From Arthrobacter_B sp038069765 (GTDB lineage: Bacteria > Actinomycetota > Actinomycetes > Actinomycetales > Micrococcaceae): a stretch of DNA of 64,000 bases. The stretch is from positions 1 to 64,000 of the forward strand of contig NZ_JBBPFS010000007.1 of NCBI RefSeq assembly GCF_038069765.1. The letters are read 5' to 3'. Each line of letters begins with the position of its first letter. The first letter of the stretch is position 1. The notes below the pieces were generated by a model. It did not search any database. It had not been told where the DNA came from and saw nothing but the letters and a program-made list of their open reading frames with translations. A program made the position numbers and the translations under genes. This document shows, piece by piece, positions 43,462 to 50,689 of the stretch.

Positions 43462-44718
43462 GTGCGATCTGCATTGCCGGGTAAGTCGTCCCCAAACACT
43501 ACTGTCGCGCTGACGAAGGTTGCTCTTCGGCTTTTTCGACTTTCCGACCTTGCCGATGCGATTGGCGACCTGACGGGGTTGGGGCAGGCGAGTATCGAAT
43601 CGTTGGTGCGAACGGCAGAGCAGGGCCTCGCGAATCGGCCCTCGGCAGAGTTCACCGCCGTTGCTACTGCGGACCGAGAATGGGTCGAAGGTGTGCTCAC
43701 GCGCACATACATTGGGCTAGCGGCGGACCCCGCGCGTCCAATCATGGGCGAGAGCCTCATTGGCGCGGGCGCAGTCGTGCGGCTAGCGGATGAAGCGATG
43801 ACCGCTGATGACCGTCGCGAGGTCGACGCCGCCTCCGACGATGTCCGGGCGTACCTGACTGCAGTATCCGAGTCCATCGCATACCTCATCTCCAAGTGGT
43901 ACTCGACGAACGAGGAGCCGAATCGCGCCGCGATGTCCCAGGTGGCCGGCGAGACCCTGCAGACTGTTCGAGCGATTCCGGATCTGATTGAGGAGCTCAA
44001 AGCACACCTCGATTCATCCCTTGCCCCGGTCCTTGTCCGGCTCGAGCAATCGACGCTGGAGGATCCCAGTTCGCAGCCCGAGCCAGAGCCGGAGCGGATC
44101 GTGTTCCAGCTTGATTTCGGCTTCGCGCCCCTAGCAACTGACGCAGAACTCGCTGATCTCGTGAGCGCAGCGGTCGTGGCGGTACTTGAGGAAAGACCTG
44201 TATGCATTGAGGTTTCCTTGCCCACCCTCGACGAAGACTTGAAGGGGTTCGGCGACGCCGTGCGCGTGGCTCGGATGAAGCGGGAGCACCAGAACAAGGC
44301 GCGACGACTTCGACTCGCACTTTTGACGTTCTTCTCCCCTCAGGTTGAAGCTATGTGGGCCACTTACCTGCAGGGAGTGCCTGCCCGCGTCACGGTGGTT
44401 CGCGCACTTCTCAGGGAGCCGGAGACGACACGCGCGAAGCTGGACGTCTGGCGAACGACGCCCCCGCGTGCTTCGGCACCCATCTGGTTGACCCCCGACG
44501 AGGTACACGCAGTTGTTGAGAGCGTGCGCCTCGGTCAATGGGACCACCTCAGAGGTGGTGCTGGGTGGCGCGCTGCTGACGAGCTGCCGCGGTCCGTCAT
44601 CGTCGAGAAGGTGATGGCCAGCATTCTCACCGAACTCGTCCGTGAGGAAGTAACAAGTGAGGAGGGCTGGGCAGCAGATGTGCTGTTCCTGCCGTCCTGG
44701 CACATTGGCCAGGGGTAG
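43462..44718 (+). CDS. Unknown 418-residue cargo protein
   Basis: A soluble, mostly helical acidic protein without a signal or membrane segment. Residues 1-200 look like a continuous helical domain (LFRLSDLADAIGDLTGLGQ, WVEGVLTRTYIGLAADPARP, YLTAVSESIAYLISKWYST); residues 200-300 include FQLDFGFAPLATDAELADLV and VARMKREHQNKARRLRLALL; the end is LPSWHIGQG. No P-loop, nuclease or protease motif is visible. The helical N-terminus reminds of adaptor/effector modules in STAND-type defence proteins, but I cannot assign a family. GTG start after AAGGAG. Codon use differs mildly from neighbours, in keeping with acquired cargo. Confidence 0.72.
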   Translation: MRSALPGKSSPNTTVALTKVALRLFRLSDLADAIGDLTGLGQASIESLVRTAEQGLANRPSAEFTAVATADREWVEGVLTRTYIGLAADPARPIMGESLIGAGAVVRLADEAMTADDRREVDAASDDVRAYLTAVSESIAYLISKWYSTNEEPNRAAMSQVAGETLQTVRAIPDLIEELKAHLDSSLAPVLVRLEQSTLEDPSSQPEPEPERIVFQLDFGFAPLATDAELADLVSAAVVAVLEERPVCIEVSLPTLDEDLKGFGDAVRVARMKREHQNKARRLRLALLTFFSPQVEAMWATYLQGVPARVTVVRALLREPETTRAKLDVWRTTPPRASAPIWLTPDEVHAVVESVRLGQWDHLRGGAGWRAADELPRSVIVEKVMASILTELVREEVTSEEGWAADVLFLPSWHIGQG

Positions 44719-44739
44719 ATATCACCGCGGTCCTAACCG

Positions 44740-45079
44740 AGTTTGCGGCAAGGACATGTTGATCAATTCTGAGCTGACCCAGATCAGCTGGCGGCGAGGT
44801 GACAGCGGTTCGGTAACTGCGGAGGAGCTTGTCCGCGGTCGCGCGGCCACGCTTATGCGATTCGGCATAGCCCCCTGTGTCCCGGGCGAGGGTGGCGCCG
44901 TGCTGATGCACACGCGCGATGGTCGAATCGACCCAGTCAATCGTGCCGGCGGGGCCGGCCTGCTTCTGCACCCCGACGAGCCGGTGATCAGCCCATGACC
45001 GCGACCTGAATGACGTGGGCTGGCATCAATGGCTCATCAGAGACCACAGGTCGTCAGAGATCTCCTGTCGCGTCACCAC
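44740..45079 (-). pseudogene. IS5-type transposase remnant
   Basis: On the minus strand the segment starts with GTG GTG ACG (VVTRQEISDDLWSLMSH, then stop), the characteristic N-terminus of IS5-family transposases, and resumes in another frame as IDWVDSTIARVHQHGATLAR and DTGGYAESHKRG, the DDE-domain start with its first Asp. The rest of the transposase, about 200 residues, is absent, replaced by the cargo gene. Internal stop and frame change show it is inactive. Confidence 0.75.
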
Positions 45080-45124
45080 TTAAGGCTCGCCCAGGCGAAC
45101 GCGAATCAACTTGATTAACGCGGC
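45062..45124 (-). repeat. Right terminal inverted repeat of cargo element
   Basis: Inverted partner of 43378-43440, abutting the CTAG that contains the HAD gene's stop codon. The repeat includes the ribosome-site region and first codons of the decayed transposase. Confidence 0.85.
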
Positions 45125-46018
45125 CTAGCTCACGCCGTCGTCGTCGGGTGCCTGGCCCGCAGCCATGGCCGCCCAGCGCTCAAAAAAGGCTCCGCCGGCG
45201 TCTTCATGGATCCGGTCGCCTGCAGTCAGCACAGGATAGGGCTTGGCCGGGACGCCGTCGGCTGGGCGCACGTCCACGTGCGCAACGTCGTACCCGAGTG
45301 CGTGCAGCTCATCGGCCATGGCGTAGTCCGTGCGGGAATCCCCGACGGTCCGCCAGACGTGCGGGACCTCGGTGCCGGCATCCGCGAGCAGGGCAAGGGC
45401 GCGGCGGGCGCCGAGGTCCTTGCCCACCCCCAGTGCCTCAATGTCGGTGGAGATGATCGTGGGATCGATCCGGTAATCGATGGAGTCGTCACTGTCCGGT
45501 GCGTGATGATCCAGCCGGCAGACGCCCAGATCGAACTTCCGCATCAGGGCCAGGGCGTCAGTGTCGAATTCCTGCTGCTCCCGGAGGTAGTCCGCGTTGG
45601 CTACGTCCACGTGCTGCTCCACCGACACCATGGCGCGCTTGGTCTCGTCGTAGAACATGTGGCCGCGGTACTTGGACGCCACGAGCTGGCGGACGGCGTC
45701 GGCATAGGTTTCGGGTAGGGCGAGGGCCGCATCGACCTGCGGTTCGGTGGGACCGGCCCCGGTGAAGGAGAACCACACGGCGCCCTTCTCGCAGATGGCA
45801 TGCAGGGTGGTGCTGGCAGACAGACCGGCGGCGATCATCGGTTCCATTACCTGTTTGCGGATGAAGTCATCGGAGCGGCCGGTGTTGAAAATGACGGGCC
45901 AGCCCGCCGCCGCCAGCTGCACGAGGCGGGCGATAATGCCCGGCGGAACCGTCCGGGAAACCGGACTGGCCACGGGGCCGTCGACGTCGAGCAGCAGGCC
46001 AAAGCGAGGAGTTGTCAC
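45125..46018 (-). CDS. HAD-superfamily hydrolase
   Basis: Haloacid-dehalogenase-type phosphatase of 297 residues, Cof/sucrose-phosphatase-like. Motif I is LLLDVDGPVA at residue 8 (Asp nucleophile plus second Asp; the usual threonine after DG is proline), motif II is FNTGR SDDF region, and the metal-binding motif IV is VGDSRTDYAMADEL near 232. A cap domain lies between. Substrate unknown. Its TAG stop is formed at the junction with the TIR element; before insertion it would have overlapped the argP stop tail-to-tail. Confidence 0.88.
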   Translation of the reverse strand: MTTPRFGLLLDVDGPVASPVSRTVPPGIIARLVQLAAAGWPVIFNTGRSDDFIRKQVMEPMIAAGLSASTTLHAICEKGAVWFSFTGAGPTEPQVDAALALPETYADAVRQLVASKYRGHMFYDETKRAMVSVEQHVDVANADYLREQQEFDTDALALMRKFDLGVCRLDHHAPDSDDSIDYRIDPTIISTDIEALGVGKDLGARRALALLADAGTEVPHVWRTVGDSRTDYAMADELHALGYDVAHVDVRPADGVPAKPYPVLTAGDRIHEDAGGAFFERWAAMAAGQAPDDDGVS

Positions 46019-46205
46019 CGTCCCAGTATTCCACTGCGGCCGGTGTGCGGCGAAAACCGCCCGGCCGGGCGCCGGACGTGTTTGTACTGGTGAGAGCCGT
46101 ATTTAAGGCCCGAAAGACCGCTGTGGCCGTAATGTAACACCGAATGGGCGCGCCCCGCCGGGCCCCGCTGTTTCAAAGCCTGCACTTCTTCTTTAGTCTG
46201 TATTA

Positions 46206-46505
46206 GTGATCTTCAAAGCTGTTGGCGACGGACGCCCCTACCCTGACCATGGATACGTGACACCCAAGGATTGGGCAGCGGTACCTCCCCGGCAGGTGCG
46301 GCTCGATGAGCTGGTAACCACCAAGAGCACCCTCGATCTGGGGGCGCTGCTTGCTGAGGACTCCACTTTCTTCGGAGATCTTTTCCCGCACGTCGTGTTA
46401 TGGAGGGACACCATGTATTTGGAAGACGGACTGCACCGCGCCGTTCGGACCGCGCTGCACCAGCGGACCATCCTGCATGCACGCGTCCTCGTCATCGATG
46501 ACTGA
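46206..46505 (+). CDS. Small ParB-like-motif protein
   Basis: A 99-residue protein with IFKAVGDGRPYPDHGYVTP, then VPPRQVRLDELVTT, TLDLGALLAEDSTFFGDLFP and LEDGLHRAVRTALHQRTILHA. The DGLHR helix in the C-terminus is reminiscent of the conserved DGxHR element in ParB-like nuclease domains, but the length and context are different. Conserved as a short protein ahead of LytR_C genes in actinobacteria as far as I recall; I would not name a function. GTG start; overlaps the next gene by eight bases. Confidence 0.6.
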   Translation: MIFKAVGDGRPYPDHGYVTPKDWAAVPPRQVRLDELVTTKSTLDLGALLAEDSTFFGDLFPHVVLWRDTMYLEDGLHRAVRTALHQRTILHARVLVIDD

Positions 46506-47190
46506 CAAGACCTCCGGGGCGCCGCACCGGGACCGGACGGCGAAAGCCGACCCCACCGAGTGGCACGGACACCGGATTGTCACTGAAGATGATCTGGGAG
46601 CCGTTTTTGATCCCGAAGCTGATGAGGCCCAGCGGGTGCGTCTGGCCCGGCGGCGGCGCCTGCGGCACCGGATTGTCATCGGTGTCCTGGTGTTTGTTCT
46701 GCTGCTCGCGGCAATCTTTGCCCAGGCGGTCCTGCGCGGTTGGATAGTGCTGTCCGAGCCGGAGGCGGCACCGACGGCGTCCGCCGAGTGCCCTGCGGGA
46801 CCGTTCACCTATCAGTCGCCGGACACCGTGACCGTGAACGTCTTCAATACGACGCCGACGCCGGGCCTGGCCACCCAGGTGTCCGATGCGCTAACCGAGC
46901 GCGGGTTTGTCCGCGGAACCGTCGGCAACAGCACGGTCAACCGCGCAGGCATGAGCGCCATCATCATCTCCGGCCCGGAGGGCGAAGCAGCGGCGTTCAC
47001 GCTGCAGCAGCAGATCCCCGGAACCCAGTACGTCCAGGACGACCGGGAGGGCTCCGCCGTAGACGTTGTCCTGGGCTCCGGCTACACCACCCTGGTGCCG
47101 CCGGAGAATGTTGCGGCCACCGCCACCGGCCCGATGAGCTGCCCCTGGATGACTGAAACGCCGCCGCCAGCCCCGGCACCCGCAGGCTGA
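46498..47190 (+). CDS. LytR_C-domain membrane protein
   Basis: A 230-residue type II membrane protein: a polar, charged cytosolic 60 residues, one membrane segment (IVIGVLVFVLLLAAIFAQAVL) with a preceding RRRRLRHR block, then an outer LytR_C (CpsA/LytR C-terminal) domain recognisable as VNVFNTTPTPGLATQVSDAL and VVLGSGYTTLVPPE. Such domains occur in envelope-assembly proteins; no LCP catalytic domain is present here. A C-terminal proline-rich tail ends in the unit that is duplicated just downstream. Overlaps the preceding gene. Confidence 0.88.
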   Translation: MTDKTSGAPHRDRTAKADPTEWHGHRIVTEDDLGAVFDPEADEAQRVRLARRRRLRHRIVIGVLVFVLLLAAIFAQAVLRGWIVLSEPEAAPTASAECPAGPFTYQSPDTVTVNVFNTTPTPGLATQVSDALTERGFVRGTVGNSTVNRAGMSAIIISGPEGEAAAFTLQQQIPGTQYVQDDREGSAVDVVLGSGYTTLVPPENVAATATGPMSCPWMTETPPPAPAPAG

Positions 47191-47257
47191 CCTGCCGCGG
47201 GCCGGGGTGCCTGCCGGTGCCGGGCTGACCTGCCGCGGGCCGGGGTGCCCGCCGGTG
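47185..47257 (+). repeat. 35-bp direct repeat over gene end
   Basis: Two copies of a 35-bp GC-rich unit beginning GGCTGACCTGCCGCGGGCCG at 47185 and 47223, one mismatch, period 38. The first copy contains the TGA stop codon of the LytR_C gene, so the duplication lies directly on the 3' end. Confidence 0.85.
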
Positions 47258-47302
47258 TGCGGATCCGGATGAGCTCCGGACACGGCGCCTTCTGGTGCAG
47301 CC

Positions 47303-48484
47303 CTAAACGTCGTCGACGGGAACCAGAACGCTCCGGGCGGCAGCACTTTCTTCCACAGCCGCGAGCACGCGCTGCACAGCCAGGCCGTCCTCAAACGAGG
47401 GTGACGGTGTCCGTCCGTACCTGATGCAGGCCAGGAAATCGGCAACCTCATGCACAAAGCTGTGTTCCCAGCCCAGGACGTGCCCCTGCGGCCACCAGGA
47501 CGACAGGTAGGGGTGTTCCGGTTCGGTGGCGAGAATCCGGGTGAAACCCTGACGGCGGACGGGCAGGGTTCCGTCGAAGAACTGCAGTTCGTTGAGGTTC
47601 TCCAGGTCAAAGGACAGGCTGCCCAGATCCCCGAACACCTCGATCTGAAGGGAATTCTTGCGGCCCAGGGCCATTCGGGAAACCTCCACGCTGGCCACGG
47701 CTCCGCCGGCCAGATCCAGGGTGGCCCAGGCTGCGTCGTCAACAGTTACCGGCAGCGTCCTTGCCGGTTCCCCCGCCGCGGCTCCCGCAGCCTCGGCTTC
47801 GGGCCGTTCGGTGACGTAGGTGTGCAGCCGTCCGGACACGCCGATGATGCGGTCCTGAAGCAGGAAGCGGATCTGGTCCACCAGATGCGAGGCGATGTCC
47901 CCGAGCGCCCCCGAGCCGGCGCGCTCCTTGTCCAGCCGCCAGGTCATGGGCGATTCGGCGTCGGCGAGCCAGTCCTGCAGATAGGCGCTGCGGACGGAGC
48001 GGATGGAGCCGAGCCGCCCTTCGGCGATGAGTTCCCGGGCCAGGGCCAGTGCCGGAACCCTCCGGTAGTTGAACCCCACCATGGAGGTGATGCCGCGTTC
48101 TGCGGCGCGGCGTGCGGCGTCGGCCATGGCTTCCGCCTCGGCCACGGTGTTGGCCAGCGGCTTCTCCACCAGGACATGCTTGCCGGCGTCCAGGGCAGCG
48201 ATCGCCATTTCGGCATGCAGGTAGCCGGGGGAGCAGATGTCGACGACGTCGATGTCATCCCGGGTGAGCACGTCCCGCCAGTTGGTGGTGGATTCCTGCC
48301 ACCCGTACCGCTCCGCGGCCGCCGCAGCCTGTTCCGCATCCCTGCCGACCAGCAGCTTCTGTTCGTAGGCCGGAGTGTCAAAAAGCGCCCGCGCGTTACG
48401 CCACGCCTGTGAGTGCGCCTTGCCCATAAAGGCATAGCCGATGACGGCGACCCCCAGCGGGCGGTCGGAGGAGGGGAGAGGCAT
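47303..48484 (-). CDS. Gfo/Idh/MocA-family dehydrogenase
   Basis: NAD(P)-dependent oxidoreductase of 393 residues. The Rossmann domain starts with VAVIGYAFMGKAHSQAW and VDICSPGYLHAEMAIAALDAGKHVLVEKP contains the conserved E-K-P signature near residues 97-99 (lysine catalytic). The C-terminal beta-sheet domain includes ALGDIASHLVDQIRFLL with the family's conserved His. Two starts are possible (48493, 48484); I prefer 48484 because the ribosome site GGGAUG-type region is too close to 48493. Last gene of the three-gene sugar cluster. Confidence 0.9.
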   Translation of the reverse strand: MPLPSSDRPLGVAVIGYAFMGKAHSQAWRNARALFDTPAYEQKLLVGRDAEQAAAAAERYGWQESTTNWRDVLTRDDIDVVDICSPGYLHAEMAIAALDAGKHVLVEKPLANTVAEAEAMADAARRAAERGITSMVGFNYRRVPALALARELIAEGRLGSIRSVRSAYLQDWLADAESPMTWRLDKERAGSGALGDIASHLVDQIRFLLQDRIIGVSGRLHTYVTERPEAEAAGAAAGEPARTLPVTVDDAAWATLDLAGGAVASVEVSRMALGRKNSLQIEVFGDLGSLSFDLENLNELQFFDGTLPVRRQGFTRILATEPEHPYLSSWWPQGHVLGWEHSFVHEVADFLACIRYGRTPSPSFEDGLAVQRVLAAVEESAAARSVLVPVDDV

Positions 48485-48557
48485 GCGGGACATCCCTTGA
48501 ACTGGTTGGAAGAAGCGGGTCTGGTTTGGTGGAAGGCTGCGGCGCTGCCGGGCTGCG

Positions 48558-48610
48558 TGATTCCGGGCTGCCGTGCTGCCAGCCGGAAGGCGGCCGGCAG
48601 CCCGGAATCA
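48558..48610 (-). terminator. Hairpin between dehydrogenase genes
   Basis: Perfect 15-bp inverted repeat TGATTCCGGGCTGCC / GGCAGCCCGGAATCA around a 23-nt loop, starting nine bases after the stop of the upstream dehydrogenase gene (read on the minus strand). It could be a terminator or an mRNA-stabilising hairpin separating the two genes; there is no strong T-run. Confidence 0.55.
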
Positions 48611-48618
48611 GGCCCGGC

Positions 48619-49728
48619 TCAGGCGAGCGTCAGGGCCGTCGGATCCCAGTCCTCGGGCAGGGCCGGTACCCGGGCGGCGGAGCTCTCCACCGTCACGAAG
48701 CTTCCGGTTTCCACTGACTCCGAGATTGCGGCCATGGCGTCCAGCACGTGGTAGGCCAGCTCGCCCTGCGCCCGGTGCGGGCGCCCTTCGCGGATGGCCC
48801 GCGCCATGTCCAGCACTCCCGTGCCGCGCGTGCCGGGAACTGACGGCGCGGGGATGGTCGTCCAATCGGTCGAGCCCGTGGCACAGATGCGGATATCGCC
48901 GTCGAACATGTTGGGGTCCGGAAACGCGATGGTGGCCTCGCTGCCCGTGATCTCGACAAAGCCCGGCCGCGGGTAGGGCGACTCAAAGCTGAAGATGCTC
49001 TGCGAGGAGGCGCCCCCCTCAAACTGTGCAATCGCACTGACGTGGGTGGGTACCGTGACGGCGAATTCCTCGCCGGCGCGCGGGCCGGAGCCGATGGTGC
49101 GGACTTCCTTGGCGCGGGATCCAAAGGCTCCGACCTTGCGGATGGAACCGAAGGTCTGCACCAGGGCAGTGAGGTAGTAGGGGCCAATGTCGAAGAGCGG
49201 ACCGGCACCCTCCTGGAAGAGGAAGGCGGGGTTCGGGTGCCACGATTCGGGCCCCGGGGACTGCATCAGCGTGAGGGCGGTCAACGGAGTTCCGATGTCG
49301 CCGCGTTCGATCATGCGGCGCGCGGTCTGCAGGCCCGACCCCAGGAACGTGTCCGGAGCGCAGCCCAGCCGCAGCCCGGCGGCATCTGCGGTCTTCAGCA
49401 GCCCGAGCCCGGATTCGCGGTCCAGCGAGAACGGTTTTTCGCTCCAGACATGCTTGCCGGCATTGACCGCGGCGGTGGCGATTTCCACATGCGCTGCGGG
49501 AATGGTGAGGTTGACGATGATCTCGACGTCGGGGTGGTTCAGGGCGGCGTCGACGCCGCCGGACTCGGCGATGCCAAACTCCGCCGCACGTGCGGCGGCC
49601 ACCTCCTCGAACAGGTCCGCCACGATGTGCACCTTCACATCGGGGAAGGACGTGAGGTTCGTGAGGTATTCCTTGCTGATGACTCCGGCGCCGATGATTC
49701 CGACGCCGACAGGTCCCTGCTTGCTCAT
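48619..49728 (-). CDS. Gfo/Idh/MocA-family dehydrogenase
   Basis: Second oxidoreductase of this family, 369 residues. N-terminal GVGIIGAGVISKEYLTNL, the NLTIPAAHVEIATAAVNAG and HVWSEKPFSLDRES stretch with the catalytic E-K-P, and the C-terminal GPLFDIGPYYLTALVQTFG with the conserved Asp. It is only about 25 percent similar to the neighbouring paralogue by eye, so it may act on a different sugar or polyol. Its start overlaps the isomerase gene by ATGA. Confidence 0.92.
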   Translation of the reverse strand: MSKQGPVGVGIIGAGVISKEYLTNLTSFPDVKVHIVADLFEEVAAARAAEFGIAESGGVDAALNHPDVEIIVNLTIPAAHVEIATAAVNAGKHVWSEKPFSLDRESGLGLLKTADAAGLRLGCAPDTFLGSGLQTARRMIERGDIGTPLTALTLMQSPGPESWHPNPAFLFQEGAGPLFDIGPYYLTALVQTFGSIRKVGAFGSRAKEVRTIGSGPRAGEEFAVTVPTHVSAIAQFEGGASSQSIFSFESPYPRPGFVEITGSEATIAFPDPNMFDGDIRICATGSTDWTTIPAPSVPGTRGTGVLDMARAIREGRPHRAQGELAYHVLDAMAAISESVETGSFVTVESSAARVPALPEDWDPTALTLA

Positions 49729-50465
49729 GCTGCCGGCCTTCCCGCGGTGAGGTAGTTGAAGCTCGCCTGAACGGCGTCCATCATGTTTCCGGCGTAGTCA
49801 TCGAGTTCGACGACGCCGGTCTCCAGTGCCGCTGCTGCGGCTATAACGTCCCAGACGGGCATGACGCCGTCGCCCACCGGCAGCTGCGCCGCGGGGTCGG
49901 ACGTTACCGGGCCGTCCTTGATGTGGATAAACCGGACCCGGTCGCCGAGGCGGGCCAGCAGGGCTGCGGCGTCCTGCCCGCCCACTGCGGCCCAGTAGGT
50001 GTCCACTTCCAAAACCACTTCGGGGTCCAGGTGCGCGGCGAGGACCTCCAATCCGGTGCGGCCGTCCGGAAGGGTTTCGAGTTCCCACCAGTGGTTGTGG
50101 TAACCCACCTTCACCCCGTAGCCGGCACCCTTGGCGGCGGCGTCGTTGAGGGCCGCAGCGGTGGCGGCTATGTCCTCCTCGGTTTTCCACCGGTCCTCGG
50201 GGACATGCGGGTCAATCACGGTGCCGATTCCGAGCATCTTGGCCGCGGCGAAGATGGCGTCCTGGTCGCTGCGGAGCAGCGGGGCGTGGCCAGAGGGGGC
50301 GCTCAACCCGTTCTCGTCCAGGGCCGCGGCGAGCTCTTTGGGGTTTTCGTGGAAGTTGTACGGTTCCACCTGCTGAAAACCTACAGCGGCCAACGCCTTG
50401 AGCGTTCCGGGGAAGTCCGCCTCCAGTTCTCGGCGGACGGTGTACAGCTGAAGGGAAAGTCTCAC
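49725..50465 (-). CDS. Sugar phosphate isomerase/epimerase-like (AP endonuclease 2 fold)
   Basis: TIM-barrel protein of 246 residues in the xylose-isomerase-like group. Visible are LSLQLYTVRRELEADFPGTL, GFQQVEPYNF, VGYHNHWWELET with the metal-binding histidine/glutamate cluster near residue 127, VLEVDTYWAAVGG and FIHIKDGPVTSDPAAQLP. Members of this group act in inositol and sugar-acid pathways. The GTG start at 50465 is preceded by GAGGAGCG. First gene of the cluster, divergent from the ROK regulator, which probably controls it. Confidence 0.88.
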   Translation of the reverse strand: MRLSLQLYTVRRELEADFPGTLKALAAVGFQQVEPYNFHENPKELAAALDENGLSAPSGHAPLLRSDQDAIFAAAKMLGIGTVIDPHVPEDRWKTEEDIAATAAALNDAAAKGAGYGVKVGYHNHWWELETLPDGRTGLEVLAAHLDPEVVLEVDTYWAAVGGQDAAALLARLGDRVRFIHIKDGPVTSDPAAQLPVGDGVMPVWDVIAAAAALETGVVELDDYAGNMMDAVQASFNYLTAGRPAA

Positions 50466-50624
50466 TCTGCGCTCCTCGGAAAAGTGCTGGCCTGATCTGG
50501 TGAATCGACTGCTGATGCAAAGGTGTCTTTCGCGGCAACGGTGCCGGGCGGAACCTGGCCGCACGCCATCAATGTGACGTGCAACACCTTCAACCTAGGG
50601 AGACTTATGCCGACAGTCAAGCAA

Positions 50625-50647
50625 AAGTTGAACCACTCGTTAAACTT
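50625..50647. promoter_or_regulatory. Palindromic operator of ROK regulator
   Basis: AAGTTGAAC and GTTAAACTT, 9-bp arms with one mismatch, separated by CACTC. It lies between the isomerase start (50465) and the ROK start (50690), the natural position for a site controlling both. Assignment to the ROK protein is inference. Confidence 0.65.
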
Positions 50648-50689
50648 CTGCCGGATGACTTTCATATGGGGGCGTGCTATTCGTTGGTC

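Larger units (their letters stand above)
43378..45124 (+). mobile_element. TIR-bounded element carrying an unknown gene
   Basis: A 1747-bp segment between argP and the HAD gene framed by 63-bp imperfect inverted repeats, with YTAG on each outer side (TTAG left, CTAG right). The right repeat continues into the N-terminus of a decayed IS5-type transposase on the minus strand; the left repeat is an inverted copy of the same end. Most of the interior is occupied by a 418-residue gene unrelated to transposases. Two ends of one IS plus cargo, or a MITE-like pair that trapped a gene, are both possible. Confidence 0.72.

Noticed and set aside
43374..44297. 307-codon minus-strand frame opposite the 418-residue gene
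   Set aside because: Serine/arginine-rich shadow of the plus-strand gene, no ribosome site and no domain.
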